Assembly: GCA_022843175.1 (NCBI GenBank)
Contig: JALHOE010000028.1
Span: 12,720-61,499 of the forward strand
DNA from: Deltaproteobacteria bacterium
GTDB lineage: Bacteria; Myxococcota_A; Polyangia; Polyangiales; JADJMO01
Direction: 5' to 3'
DNA length: 48,780 bases
The position numbers and the translations under genes are program-made. Below the pieces are notes generated by a model. It had not been told where the DNA came from and made no database searches. It saw nothing but the letters and a program-made list of their open reading frames with translations. Positions 6,844 to 18,320 of this stretch are shown here, one piece after another; the stretch's first letter is position 1; the number at the start of each line of letters is the position of its first letter.

Positions 6844-8421
6844 ATGTCCGAATCCCTGCTCCGCCAGCTGGTCAAAGACCTCGAGGAACGTCGTGCGCAG
6901 GTGAAGCGCCTCGGCGGTGAGGAGCGGATCGCGAAGCAGCACCAGCGCGGGAAGCTCACGTGCCGCGAGCGGCTCGAGAAGTTCTTCGACGACGGCGTGT
7001 ACTTCGAGATCGGCACCCACGGCACGCAGATGGGGCTCGCTTCGGGCGCCGACGGGCGGGACAAGCCGCCGGCCGACGGCGTCGTCACCGCGTTCGGCAA
7101 GGTCGACGGGCGGATCGTCTGCGCCGCGGCCTACGACTTCACGGTCAAGGGCGGCAGCATCGGACCGACCGGCGAGGAGAAGGTCACGCGGCTGCGCTCG
7201 ATGGCGCTCACCGGTCGCCACCCGATCGTGTGGTTCATCGACAGCGGAGGCGCCCGCATCGATCCCGGTTCGTCCCACGTCGACCAGATCTCGCAGTTCG
7301 CCGGCACCGGCTTCCTCTTCCGCGAGCAGGTCGTGATGAGCGGCGTCGTGCCGCAGGTCGCGGCGATGGTCGGCCCCGGCGCCGCGGGCACCGCGTACAT
7401 CCCCGGTCTCGCCGACTTCGTGCCCATGGTGAAGGGCATCGGCTCACTCGCGCTCGCGGGCCCCGCGCTCGTGAAGGCCGTCACCGGCCAAGAGATCGGC
7501 GAGCAGGAGCTCGGCGGCTCGAAGGTGCACTGCGAGGTCAGCGGCGTCGGCGACGTCGAGGTGCCGACCGACGAGGAGTGCGTGGCGCTCTGCCGCCGCT
7601 ACCTCAGCTACTTCCCGTCGAGCTGCGACGACATGCCGCCGGTCCTGCCGTGCACCGATCCGATCGAACGTCGCGACGACGCGCTGCTCGACCTGCTCCC
7701 CGACTCGAACCGCAAGCCGTACGACATGTACAAGCTGATCAAGATGGTCGTCGACCATGGCGAGATCCTCGACATCAAGCCGCGGTTCGGGCGCTCGCTC
7801 ATCACCTGCCTCGCGCGCATCGGCGGGCGGAGCGTGGGCATCATCGCCAACCAGCCGATGCACATGGGCGGCATCCTCGAGAACGACAGCGCGGACAAGG
7901 GCGCGCACTTCATTCAGATCTGCGACGCGTTCAACATCCCGCTGGTGTTCCTCCAGGACGTGCCCGGCTTCATGGTCGGCAGCAAGGTGGAGCACGCCGG
8001 CATCATCCGCCACGGCGCGAAGATGTTGCACGTGATGTCGGCGGCGACGGTCCCCAAGCTCACCGTCGTGGTGCGCAAGGCCTACGGCGCCGGCTATTAC
8101 GTCATGTGCGGCCGCGCCTACGAGCCCGATCTGATCGTGTCGTGGCCCACCGGCGAGATCAGCGTGATGGGCGCCGAGGGCATGCTCGGCATCGCTGCGC
8201 GCAAGATGTTCGGCGACAACGAGCCGCCGCCCGAGGTCAAAGAGGGGATCCTCAAGGAGATCCGCGGCCGCATCGACATCTACAAGTCGGCTGGCTGGGC
8301 CTATATCGACGACGTCATCGATCCCCGCGACACGCGCCGCGCGCTCGCGTGGGGCCTCGAGCTCTCGGCGCGCAAGAAGGCGCTCCGCCCGACCAGGAAG
8401 CACGGCGTCATCCCGGTCTGA
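6844..8421 (+). CDS. Acyl-CoA carboxylase, carboxyltransferase (beta) subunit
   Basis: The 525-residue protein is full length for the propionyl-/methylcrotonyl-CoA carboxylase beta family. It has RGKLTCRERLEKFFDDG near residue 40, the N-terminal crotonase half with DFTVKGGSIGPTGEEK and WFIDSGGARI, and the C-terminal half with GIIANQPMHMGGILENDSA, FLQDVPGFMVG and RKAYGAGYYVMCG, which lie around the acyl-CoA and biotin sites. It transfers CO2 from carboxybiotin to an acyl-CoA; the biotin carboxylase/BCCP partner is not in the window. ATG 6844 was chosen because the shared operator abuts it. Its stop directly touches the stop of the minus-strand kinase gene. Likely co-regulated with the BKACE operon. 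Confidence 0.92.
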   Translation: MSESLLRQLVKDLEERRAQVKRLGGEERIAKQHQRGKLTCRERLEKFFDDGVYFEIGTHGTQMGLASGADGRDKPPADGVVTAFGKVDGRIVCAAAYDFTVKGGSIGPTGEEKVTRLRSMALTGRHPIVWFIDSGGARIDPGSSHVDQISQFAGTGFLFREQVVMSGVVPQVAAMVGPGAAGTAYIPGLADFVPMVKGIGSLALAGPALVKAVTGQEIGEQELGGSKVHCEVSGVGDVEVPTDEECVALCRRYLSYFPSSCDDMPPVLPCTDPIERRDDALLDLLPDSNRKPYDMYKLIKMVVDHGEILDIKPRFGRSLITCLARIGGRSVGIIANQPMHMGGILENDSADKGAHFIQICDAFNIPLVFLQDVPGFMVGSKVEHAGIIRHGAKMLHVMSAATVPKLTVVVRKAYGAGYYVMCGRAYEPDLIVSWPTGEISVMGAEGMLGIAARKMFGDNEPPPEVKEGILKEIRGRIDIYKSAGWAYIDDVIDPRDTRRALAWGLELSARKKALRPTRKHGVIPV

Positions 8422-10113
8422 CTACGAAGCCGGGAGCTCGAACCACATCGTTGTGCCGACCTCGACGGCGCTCTCCGCCCAGATTCGCCCGCCGTGTGCC
8501 TCGACGATCCCCCTCGCGATCGCGAGGCCGAGGCCGGTGCCGGGCTGCTTGGCGTCGGGCGTGCGATAGAAGCGCTCGAAGAGCCGCGGCAGGTGATCGG
8601 GGGCGATGCCGGGGCCCTGGTCGCGCACGAAGAAGCGTACGCGCCCCTCGCCGCGCGTCGCGCCGAACGTGATCGCACGACCGGCGGGGGTGAACTTGAG
8701 CGCGTTGCCGAGGAGGTTCGCGACGACCTGACCGAGTCGATCGCGGTCGGCGTGGATCGCCGGTAGCTCCTCGTCGAGCTCGACGCTCAGCGCCAGCTGC
8801 TTCTCGTCGGCGAGCGGGCGATGGAGGTCGACGGTGTCGCGCACGAACTCGTTCACCGCGAGGTCCGCCCGCTCGAGCACCAGGGCGCCCGCGTCGATCC
8901 GCGCGATCTCGAGGAGGTCGTCGAGGAGGCGGGTGGTGCGCGCGAGGGCGCGCTGCGCGCGCTCGATCGAGGCGATGCCGGCGCGCCCGACCACGTCGGG
9001 CATCCCCGCGAGTCGCTGGAGCGTGAGCCCGACGATGCTCAGCGGATTGCGCAGGTCGTGCGAGACCACGGCGATCATCTGCTCGCGGGCGAGGATCGCC
9101 TGCTGGGCGTTATGGTGCACCCGCGCGTTCTCGATCGCGAGGGCGCTGCGGGAGGCGAGATCCTCGGCGAACGCGATGTCGGAGGTGGTGAACTCCGCCC
9201 GCCCCTCGCGCCGGATGATGGTGACGACGCCGATGCCGCCGGAGCGCGAGCGCAGGGGCACCGCCAGCGCGTGCGCCGGCGAGAGCTGCTCTATGAGCGC
9301 GCGGTGATCCTCGTTCATCGCCACCGCCTCGCGCGCGGCGGTGGGGCGGACGTCGTAGACAATGGTGCGCCCGTACTCCATCACCGCGATCGCCGGGTGC
9401 CGCAGGTTGTCGCGGCGCGGGGGATAGTCCATCAGGCGCTTGAGCAGCGGGCGGTCGCCCGGATCGCGGTGCTCGCACACCACCCGGCGCACCGTCTTCG
9501 CGTCGATGAGCTCGATCCACCCGTAGTCGCCGAGCGCGGGGATCGCGATGCGAGCCAGCGCCGCGAGGGTGCGCTCGAGATCGAGCGACTCGTTGAGGAC
9601 GCGCGTGGCGTCCGCGAGCAGCCGGGCCTGCCGCGCCATCTCCTCGGCGTGCGCGCGGGCGACGGCCTCGTCCTCGGACTTGCGCCGCTCGATCGCGTAG
9701 CGGATGGCGCGCGTGAGCGAGCGCACGTCCTCGTTGCCCTTCTCGAGGTAGTCCTGCGCACCGGCCTGCACCGCGTTGAGCGCGAGGCGCTCGTCGCGGT
9801 TGCCGGTGAGGACGATGAACGGTGTGCGCGGCGCGGCCTCGCGCATCCGCCGGACGGTCTCGAGGCCCGAGACGTCGGGCAGGGAGAGGTCGAGGAGGAT
9901 GACGTCGAAGGTCGTCGAGCCGATCGCCGCGCGTGCGCTGGTGAGATCCTCGACGATCGCGCAGTCGAACGCGGGGTCGCGCGAGTCCGCCAACGTCTCC
10001 TCGAGGAGGCGCGCGTCGGCCAGGTTGTCCTCGACGATCAGCACGCGCAGCCGCTCCGCCGCGACCGCGGCCAGGCGAGAGGTCGCCGCGTGCTGATCGA
10101 CGGCTGGGTTCAA
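8422..10113 (-). CDS. Receiver-GAF-histidine kinase hybrid
   Basis: The 563-residue soluble protein starts at TTG 10113, overlapping the upstream stop as TTGA. Domains in order: receiver at about 22-140 (LIVEDN acidic pair, phosphoacceptor in ILLDLSLP, Lys in YLEKGN), GAF-like at about 165-330, HisKA with the phosphorylated His in [11 protein letters not shown] near residue 353, and an HATPase domain with [15 protein letters not shown] and GTGLGLAI. A receiver placed ahead of a kinase core suggests that kinase output depends on phosphorylation by another protein, probably the upstream kinase. Third gene of a coupled operon; its ultimate output is not in the window. Confidence 0.9.
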   Translation of the reverse strand: MNPAVDQHAATSRLAAVAAERLRVLIVEDNLADARLLEETLADSRDPAFDCAIVEDLTSARAAIGSTTFDVILLDLSLPDVSGLETVRRMREAAPRTPFIVLTGNRDERLALNAVQAGAQDYLEKGNEDVRSLTRAIRYAIERRKSEDEAVARAHAEEMARQARLLADATRVLNESLDLERTLAALARIAIPALGDYGWIELIDAKTVRRVVCEHRDPGDRPLLKRLMDYPPRRDNLRHPAIAVMEYGRTIVYDVRPTAAREAVAMNEDHRALIEQLSPAHALAVPLRSRSGGIGVVTIIRREGRAEFTTSDIAFAEDLASRSALAIENARVHHNAQQAILAREQMIAVVSHDLRNPLSIVGLTLQRLAGMPDVVGRAGIASIERAQRALARTTRLLDDLLEIARIDAGALVLERADLAVNEFVRDTVDLHRPLADEKQLALSVELDEELPAIHADRDRLGQVVANLLGNALKFTPAGRAITFGATRGEGRVRFFVRDQGPGIAPDHLPRLFERFYRTPDAKQPGTGLGLAIARGIVEAHGGRIWAESAVEVGTTMWFELPAS

Positions 10114-10561
10114 CGCCCGTGCTCCCCCGGCAATCGCACCACCGTGAGCCAGAAATCGTCGATTTGTTTCACCACGGCAAGGAACTGCTCGAGATCGACG
10201 GGCTTGGTGATGTAGCAGTTGGCGTGGAGCTCATAGCTCTTGAGGATGTCGCGTTCGGCGCTCGAGGTGGTGAGCACCACGACCGGGATCCGGCGGAGGT
10301 CGGCGTCCGCTTTGATCTCCTGCAGCACCTCCTGGCCGCCCTTCCGTGGGAGGTTGAGGTCAAGCAGGATGAGGTCGGGACGCGGCAGCTCCGCGTACTC
10401 GCCCTCGCGGCGCAGCATCGAGAGCGCCTGGACGCCGTCCTCCGCGATGCGCAGGGTGTTCGCCACCTTGCCCTCGCTGAGAGCCTCTTCGGTGAGCCGG
10501 ACGTCGGCCGGGTTGTCCTCAACGAGGAGGATCTCCACCGCTCGCCCGCGATTCGAGTCTG

Positions 10562-10565
<4 letters not shown>
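10110..10565 (-). CDS. Single-domain response regulator (CheY/Rcp1-like)
   Basis: The 151-residue protein consists of one receiver domain: acidic pocket LVEDNPAD, phosphoacceptor Asp in LILLDLNLP, Thr in VVLTTSS, and Lys in YITKPVD. There is no output domain. The long insert and the LNLPRKGG motif match the Rcp1-like regulators that usually follow multi-PAS or phytochrome-type kinases. ATG 10565 overlaps the kinase stop as ATGA, and its own stop overlaps the TTG of the next gene, so all three proteins are made from one message. It probably carries phosphate from the first kinase or competes for it. Confidence 0.92.
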
Positions 10566-13516
<2,951 letters not shown>

Positions 13517-13567
13517 GAGTACCCGAAGGGCATGGGATGATGAAACGTCGGTCGCGTTGCGCGACCC

Positions 13568-14938
13568 TCAGTACCACATGCCCGCGGTCACGCCCCACGC
13601 GAGGTAGTTGCGGGCGTAGTCGCCGTACGCGCCGATGCGCCACGCGGTGTCCGAGTCGAGGAGCCCGAACACGCTCCACTCGAACAGCCGCACCTCGACG
13701 CCCAAGGTGCCGTGCAGGCGCGACGATGACTGCGTGAAGCGGGTGGGCTCGAGGTAGCTGCCGGCGCGCACCTGGATCGCGTTGGCGAACGGTTCGGCCT
13801 CGATGCCGAGGCGCGGCGTCACGCTCGCGCGTTGCCCGGAGCGCTCGACCTTCTGGTTGAGGAAGCTCTCGACGCCGACCGCGTCGCGCACGGGGCCGCT
13901 CACGAGCGTGCTCGCGACGATCAACAGCTTCTCGCGCGGCAGCGCGCGATACTTCTGCTTGGCCTTCTCCTCGACGTATTTCTTGTCGACCACGCGGCGG
14001 ACGCCGCCGTCGGGGAGCTTCTGCTCGCGCAGGTAGTCGTCGGGCGGGTGGTGGGTGTTCACCCACTGCTGGTTGAGCGGGCGCCCGAGCTGGAACGCCA
14101 CCGCGGCCTCGACCTCCCAAGGAAGCTCCACCGACTGCGGCAGGTAGAGGCGGCGGTTGAGGTCGACGTACTTGAGGCCGTGGACGGGGTCTCCGCCGTC
14201 GTACTTCACGTCGGCGGTCGACGAGGCCGAGGGCTCCATCACCGAGCGTCCGGTGAACGCGAACCGCAAGGGGAGGGAGAGCGGCGCGATGAGCACGCCG
14301 GCCTCGGTGCCCGCGCTCCCGGTCGAGAACAGGGAACGGTCGGCCACGTCTCCCTGTCGCGCGTTGATGCCGAGCGACACGCCGCGCAGACCGGCGCCGA
14401 TCACGAGCTGGCCGTCGAACAGCGAGCGGGCGACGAGGAAGTTGCCGCGAAGCAGCTGCATCCGCAGCGCGGGCGCGGTGTCGTCGGCCTTGCCGAGCTC
14501 GTACTGCTGCGCCTGCGCGGAGAAGCCGACGCCCCAGCTGCCGAACTGGAGGTTGAGACCGGCGGTGAAGAAGACGAAGTTGTTGTACGAGAAGCCGACC
14601 GACCCGTTGTTGTCGAAGTCGGTCTTCTTGAGCGAGTTGGGGAACGTGACGCCGAGGTCCCAGTCGTAGTCGAACCAGGAGTGCGAGTTGGCGGCCCGCA
14701 CGGCGGGCGAAGCGGCGTTGACCTGAAACCCGGCGACGCCCTCGGCGATCGGCGCGTACGCCCCGCCGAGGCCGGTCATGCGCGCGCCGCCGAGGACCGG
14801 CCCCTGGAAGAGATCGATCTTGTAGTTGTTGGTGAAGAAGCCGTCGGTCCCCTCGGGGCCGAGCGCGGGGCCGAGGTGGTCGGCGCTCGCCGTCCCCGCG
14901 GTGAGGACGAGCGCGCACGCGCACGCCCAACGTTTCAT
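13568..14938 (-). CDS. Outer-membrane beta-barrel protein (FadL/UPF0164-like)
   Basis: The product has 456 residues from ATG 14938 and a signal peptide (MKRWACACALVLTAGTASA). The mature N-terminus contains GGARMTGLGGAYAPIAEG and FQVNAASPAV, a pattern seen in FadL-like and UPF0164 outer-membrane proteins where an N-terminal hatch precedes the barrel. Alternating aromatic strands follow and the chain ends with ...YLAWGVTAGMWY, a typical barrel end with an aromatic last residue. A charged loop (VVDKKYVEEKAKQKYRALPREK) lies in the centre. Its start overlaps the stop of the TerB-like gene (ATGA), so the two are co-translated. Transport of hydrophobic compounds is the family role; here it is only inferred. 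Confidence 0.8.
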   Translation of the reverse strand: MKRWACACALVLTAGTASADHLGPALGPEGTDGFFTNNYKIDLFQGPVLGGARMTGLGGAYAPIAEGVAGFQVNAASPAVRAANSHSWFDYDWDLGVTFPNSLKKTDFDNNGSVGFSYNNFVFFTAGLNLQFGSWGVGFSAQAQQYELGKADDTAPALRMQLLRGNFLVARSLFDGQLVIGAGLRGVSLGINARQGDVADRSLFSTGSAGTEAGVLIAPLSLPLRFAFTGRSVMEPSASSTADVKYDGGDPVHGLKYVDLNRRLYLPQSVELPWEVEAAVAFQLGRPLNQQWVNTHHPPDDYLREQKLPDGGVRRVVDKKYVEEKAKQKYRALPREKLLIVASTLVSGPVRDAVGVESFLNQKVERSGQRASVTPRLGIEAEPFANAIQVRAGSYLEPTRFTQSSSRLHGTLGVEVRLFEWSVFGLLDSDTAWRIGAYGDYARNYLAWGVTAGMWY

Positions 14939-15297
14939 TGGCGGCCGCGCGTCGACATCACCGCGCGCCGTGCGTCTTCGGCGTCGAGGCCGAGGACCTT
15001 GGCGAGCTTCCCGAGGAGCGCGCGCTCTGCCGCCGTCTCCTCGCCGTCCGCTGCGATGAGGAGGGCGGCGTTGGCGAGCAGCGTGTCGCGCTCGTCGGTG
15101 TCGAGGCTGCCGAGGTTGAGGTCGTCGAGCTTGCGCGGCTTCTTCGCCCAGGCGTGGAGCTCGGCCTCTTCCTCGTCCGACGCGTCGAAGCCGGCGAGCA
15201 GGCCGTCGACGACGGAGGCCTCGGGGCCGTCGACCGAGCCGTCGGCCCACGCCAGGGCGATGAGCGCCTGCACAATCAGCTTCTCGCGCGCGGTCAT
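14935..15297 (-). CDS. TerB-like (tellurite resistance/co-chaperone-type) domain protein
   Basis: This 120-residue helical protein starts at ATG 15297. IVQALIALAWADGSVDGPEASVVDGLL near residue 8 and NAALLIAADGEETAAERALLGKLAKVLGL near residue 77 are two helical hairpins with acidic loops, the hallmark of TerB domains, which bind divalent metal in TerB and also occur in DjlA. It has no signal peptide, so it should be cytoplasmic. It overlaps the start of the outer-membrane protein gene by four bases. The pairing with an exported barrel is odd for a cytosolic helper and its role is unclear. Confidence 0.75.
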   Translation of the reverse strand: MTAREKLIVQALIALAWADGSVDGPEASVVDGLLAGFDASDEEEAELHAWAKKPRKLDDLNLGSLDTDERDTLLANAALLIAADGEETAAERALLGKLAKVLGLDAEDARRAVMSTRGRQ

Positions 15298-15352
15298 GGC
15301 GCCGGAGGATATACCAGAGGTCGAGCTCGGCAGGAGCCGGTCGAGCTCACGC

Positions 15353-16654
15353 ATGAGCGGCGCGCGTTCTGCAAGCGCTCCGTGTGTGGTCATCGCCGGA
15401 CGCCGCAGACCTGAGGTCGGGCTGAGCACCGACGAGCCGGCTGAGGACAACGAGCGCGGCGAGACCGCCTTCCCGCAGTCCGAGACGGTCCGCGTCGACC
15501 CTGCTCGCGCCGGCGCGGGGCTGCACGTTGTCCTGACGCAGCGCCGGTCCGACATCGTCGAGCGCTTCGTCCGCAGCTTTCGCGAGGAGCACGTCGGAGC
15601 CCTCGATGCGTCCCGCGCGGCGGTGATCGACGATCTGGTGTTCTTCCTCGCCGATCTCGCCGACGCCCTCCGCGACTCGATCCCGCCGACCAGTGAGCGC
15701 GCGCGGCGCCACGGCAACCGGCGTCAGATGGCCGGGTTCGACCTCGGCGCCGTGCTGCGCGAGTACTCGGTGCTCCGCAGCTGCATCCTCGGCGTCGCGC
15801 ACGATCATGGCCTCTCGCCGTCGGCCGACGAGCTCTCGTTCCTCGACCGGGCGATCGACAGCGCGATGTCCGAAGCCGTCCTCGCCTACTCCGAGCAGCG
15901 CGACGCCGAGGTGCGCGTCGAACGCGAGGCGCTCGAGGCCGAGCGAGCGCGGCTCGCAAAGGCTGTCGCCTCGCGCGACGACGTCCTCGCGATCGTGTCG
16001 CACGACCTGCGGAACCCGCTCACGTCGATCTCGCTCGGCGTGGCGCAGCTGCGGCGTCACGCCGGGGACCCCGAACGTCAGGAGCGCATGCTCGACTCGA
16101 TCGAGCGCTCGGCGCAGCGGATGACCACGCTGATCGAGGACCTGCTCGCCATCGCGAAGATCGACGCCGGTCAGCTCGCGCTCAATCTCGCCGACGCCTC
16201 TTGCCCCGCGTTGGTCGACGACGCGCTGACCGTCGTCCGACCCCTGGCCGAGGCGAAATCCATTGAGCTCGCGTCGTCCGTGCCCTCGGCGCTGCTTCGC
16301 TGCGATCGCGACCGGCTCCTGCAGGTCCTCGGCAACCTGCTCGGCAACGCGCTGAAGTTCACGCCCGAGAACGGCACCATCACCCTCGAGGCCGAGCTCG
16401 ACGAGCGGGTCGCGCGCTTCACCGTTCGCGACACCGGGCCGGGCATCCCCGAGGAGTCGCTGCCCTACGTGTTCGACCGGTTCTACCAGGGGCCGGGGCG
16501 CAGGCGCGGGGGCGCAGGTCTCGGGCTGGCGATCGTGCGCGCGATCGTCGAGGCGCACGGCGGCACGATCAGCGTTCACAGCGCGGTGGACGCCGGCACC
16601 ACCTTCGAGTTCACGGTTCCGCTCGCCGCAGCGGCGCGACGATCTACAGTTTGA
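15353..16654 (+). CDS. RsbR-N-like domain fused to histidine kinase
   Basis: About 433 residues from ATG 15353; later in-frame GTGs are possible. After roughly 45 variable residues comes a helical domain (IVERFVRSFREEHVGALDAS to LDRAIDSAMSEAVLAYSEQ, about 60-185) that resembles the RsbRD-type N-terminal domain found in stressosome-related and globin-like sensors. A short coiled coil leads to HisKA with [13 protein letters not shown] (His near residue 215), then HATPase with [16 protein letters not shown] and GAGLGLAIVRAIVEAHGG. No membrane span. It diverges from the TerB-like gene and is followed by a tiny gene three bases later. A cognate regulator is not adjacent. Confidence 0.85.
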   Translation: MSGARSASAPCVVIAGRRRPEVGLSTDEPAEDNERGETAFPQSETVRVDPARAGAGLHVVLTQRRSDIVERFVRSFREEHVGALDASRAAVIDDLVFFLADLADALRDSIPPTSERARRHGNRRQMAGFDLGAVLREYSVLRSCILGVAHDHGLSPSADELSFLDRAIDSAMSEAVLAYSEQRDAEVRVEREALEAERARLAKAVASRDDVLAIVSHDLRNPLTSISLGVAQLRRHAGDPERQERMLDSIERSAQRMTTLIEDLLAIAKIDAGQLALNLADASCPALVDDALTVVRPLAEAKSIELASSVPSALLRCDRDRLLQVLGNLLGNALKFTPENGTITLEAELDERVARFTVRDTGPGIPEESLPYVFDRFYQGPGRRRGGAGLGLAIVRAIVEAHGGTISVHSAVDAGTTFEFTVPLAAAARRSTV

Positions 16655-16656
16655 GG

Positions 16657-16881
16657 GTGCGCACCTTCGTTGAGCGTTGGTACGGCGAGAACGTCACCTA
16701 CGACGTGATGTTCGACAGCGTCACCCGTCAGTTCGACGTCGTGGCCGGCGAGCTGGTTGTCTTCAGCGCGGGCGAATTCGTTGCCGTCCTGCACTGGTGC
16801 ATGCGCCCCGAAGCGCCGCTCGAGATCCGCACCGCCGATGCGCTCGAGCTCTCCCCTCCGTGGTCCCCCGACGACGAGTGA
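16657..16881 (+). CDS. Small conserved-looking hypothetical protein
   Basis: The 74-residue product starts at GTG 16657, two bases after the kinase stop; a TTG at 16651, overlapping that stop, would add two residues. The sequence (RTFVERWYGENVTYDVMFDS, then FDVVAGELVVFSAGEFVAVLHW) is mixed alpha/beta with no signal or membrane span, and ends in SPPWSPDDE. Tight coupling to the histidine kinase suggests it works with it, perhaps as a small regulator. It runs directly up to the stop of the minus-strand transglutaminase gene. I do not recognise a family. Confidence 0.6.
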   Translation: MRTFVERWYGENVTYDVMFDSVTRQFDVVAGELVVFSAGEFVAVLHWCMRPEAPLEIRTADALELSPPWSPDDE

Positions 16882-17751
16882 CTACTCCCCCTGACGGACG
16901 CGGACCTCGACGGTCATGCCGAGGTAGTCCTCCTTGCCGCCCGCGAAGGAGCCCGAGAGCGGGGCCACCTGCGCGGGCTCGCGCGCCACGGCGACGCGGA
17001 CCAGCGTGTCGCCCCCGAAGAGGCCGTTGGTGGGATCGATCTCCACCCATCCGGCGCCCGGCACGTACACGGCGACCCACGCGTGCGTGGTGCCGAGCTC
17101 CTCGGGCTCGTCGACGTCGAGCTTCGGGTCGTAGAGGTATCCGCTGACGAAGTGCGCGGCGATTCCCAGGTGCCGACAGCCCTCGATCATCAACGCCGCG
17201 AAGTCGCGGCACGTGCCCTCGCACTGGGTCAGCGTCAGGCTCGGCGACTGGACGCCCTCGCCGTCGCGAGGCGTGTATTTCATGGCGCGGATCGAGTCGA
17301 CCATGCCCTGCAACAGCGCGCGCGCGGGCGTGGTGTGGTCGCCGCCCCACATGAACTGCTTGGCCCAGTTGGCGATCCGGTCCTCGGGATCGCCGAGCCT
17401 TGGCGTGCTGGTGGCGACGAGATCCGCCTCCTCGAGATCGTGGTACTTGAACGGCCACCACGCGTTGGCGCGGTCGAGCGCGAGGTAGCCGTCGAGCCCG
17501 TAGTGTTCGACCTCGAGCGTGCTCTCGAACACCAGCTCCGGCGCCGGCTCGGTGAACGTCGCGATGGCGACCGAGTTGCCGAAGGCGTCGTGCTGCCAGC
17601 GGAGGGTCGGCGTCGGCGTGATCCGCAGCTTGGTGGTGATCAACCGTAGGTCGTGGCTGTCGCGCGGGCGAAAGACCAGGCGGTGCGGCCCGAACTCCAC
17701 CGGCTGCGCGTAGCGGTAGACCGTGCGGTGAAAGATGCGCAGACGCTTCAT
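16882..17751 (-). CDS. Transglutaminase-like cysteine protease family protein
   Basis: The 289-residue protein starts at ATG 17751. The N-terminal domain (FHRTVYRYAQPVEFGPHRLVFRPR) is the bacterial transglutaminase N-terminal beta region. The catalytic triad of the core domain is visible: Cys181 in EGTCRDFA, His223 in TTHAWVAVY and Asp239 in EIDPTNG. Such proteins are usually papain-like proteases or amidases rather than cross-linking enzymes, and no signal peptide is seen, so it should be cytoplasmic. Its ATG overlaps the stop of the DUF2085 gene as ATGA, so both are co-translated. Substrate unknown. Confidence 0.9.
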   Translation of the reverse strand: MKRLRIFHRTVYRYAQPVEFGPHRLVFRPRDSHDLRLITTKLRITPTPTLRWQHDAFGNSVAIATFTEPAPELVFESTLEVEHYGLDGYLALDRANAWWPFKYHDLEEADLVATSTPRLGDPEDRIANWAKQFMWGGDHTTPARALLQGMVDSIRAMKYTPRDGEGVQSPSLTLTQCEGTCRDFAALMIEGCRHLGIAAHFVSGYLYDPKLDVDEPEELGTTHAWVAVYVPGAGWVEIDPTNGLFGGDTLVRVAVAREPAQVAPLSGSFAGGKEDYLGMTVEVRVRQGE

Positions 17752-18233
17752 CGCTCGCTCTCCACGGCGGGGCGCGACGCCGCGATGAGGGTGAGCGCGA
17801 CGGGCCATGCGAGCAGCACGCCGGTGAGCAGCCGCAGTGGGTGATAGGGGCGGTGGGCGGTGGTGTCCTGCACGAAGACTTCGAGCACCATGAGCGCGGC
17901 GGCGCCGAGAAGCCACCCGCGTCGTGTGCTCGCAGCGAGCGACGGTCGCGCGACGAGGCCACCGATGAGCAGGCCCCCGTAGATCCCGAGGCAACGCGAG
18001 CACACCGGAAACACCTGCCCGCCGAGCGCGAGCGAGCGCTCGACGAGGCCGTGGCATTGGAATCGGAACCACGGGGCGAGCACGCGCGGGAGCGCTGCGT
18101 CGATCAGGGAGAGCGACCAAGAGATGAATGGGAGTGCGCCGGCCAACGTCAGAGCGGCACGAATTACCGGCGTTCGCAGCACGAGACGAGCGTACCCCAG
18201 CCCGCCGCCACCGTTCCTGGTGACCGACATCAT
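17748..18233 (-). CDS. DUF2085 family membrane protein
   Basis: I start at ATG 18233 (MMSVTRNGG), giving 161 residues; an ATG at 18305 would add 24 residues but would run through the putative promoter of the divergent gene. The core FQCHGLVERSLALGGQVFPVCSRCLGIYGG is the DUF2085 signature, with a CH plus CxxC set that could bind metal or haem. Hydrophobic spans surround it (IRAALTLAGALPFISWSL, LLIGGLVA, LLGAAALMVLEVFV, LLTGVLLAWPVALTLIAA). Probably an inner-membrane protein of unknown function, co-translated with the transglutaminase-like gene. Confidence 0.82.
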   Translation of the reverse strand: MMSVTRNGGGGLGYARLVLRTPVIRAALTLAGALPFISWSLSLIDAALPRVLAPWFRFQCHGLVERSLALGGQVFPVCSRCLGIYGGLLIGGLVARPSLAASTRRGWLLGAAALMVLEVFVQDTTAHRPYHPLRLLTGVLLAWPVALTLIAASRPAVESER

Positions 18234-18283
18234 GTGTTGGCCGGGTGCCCGGGGCAGATCGCAGCACAGCGCTGCGTTCTCGC

Positions 18284-18313
18284 TACACTGAGGGTCGCGA
18301 GCCATCCGAGGAG
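18284..18313 (+). promoter_or_regulatory. Putative -10 element and ribosome site for the 18321 gene
   Basis: TACACT (18284-18289) is a good -10 hexamer with no convincing -35. GAGGAG (18308-18313) is a strong ribosome site. The next codon at the normal distance (7 bases) is ATT 18321, in frame with the downstream gene; the first in-frame ATG is at 18378, 64 bases from the ribosome site. Confidence 0.5.
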
Positions 18314-18320
18314 CCCTGCC

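Noticed and set aside
16882-18267. 461-codon frame extending the transglutaminase upstream
   Set aside because: The upstream part is antisense-like Arg-rich sequence overlapping the DUF2085 gene, while ATG 17751 has the family N-terminus and an ATGA overlap.
18233-18305. Longer DUF2085 protein from ATG 18305
   Set aside because: It would cover the putative promoter of the divergent gene and adds residues unlike the family N-terminus. Not fully excluded.
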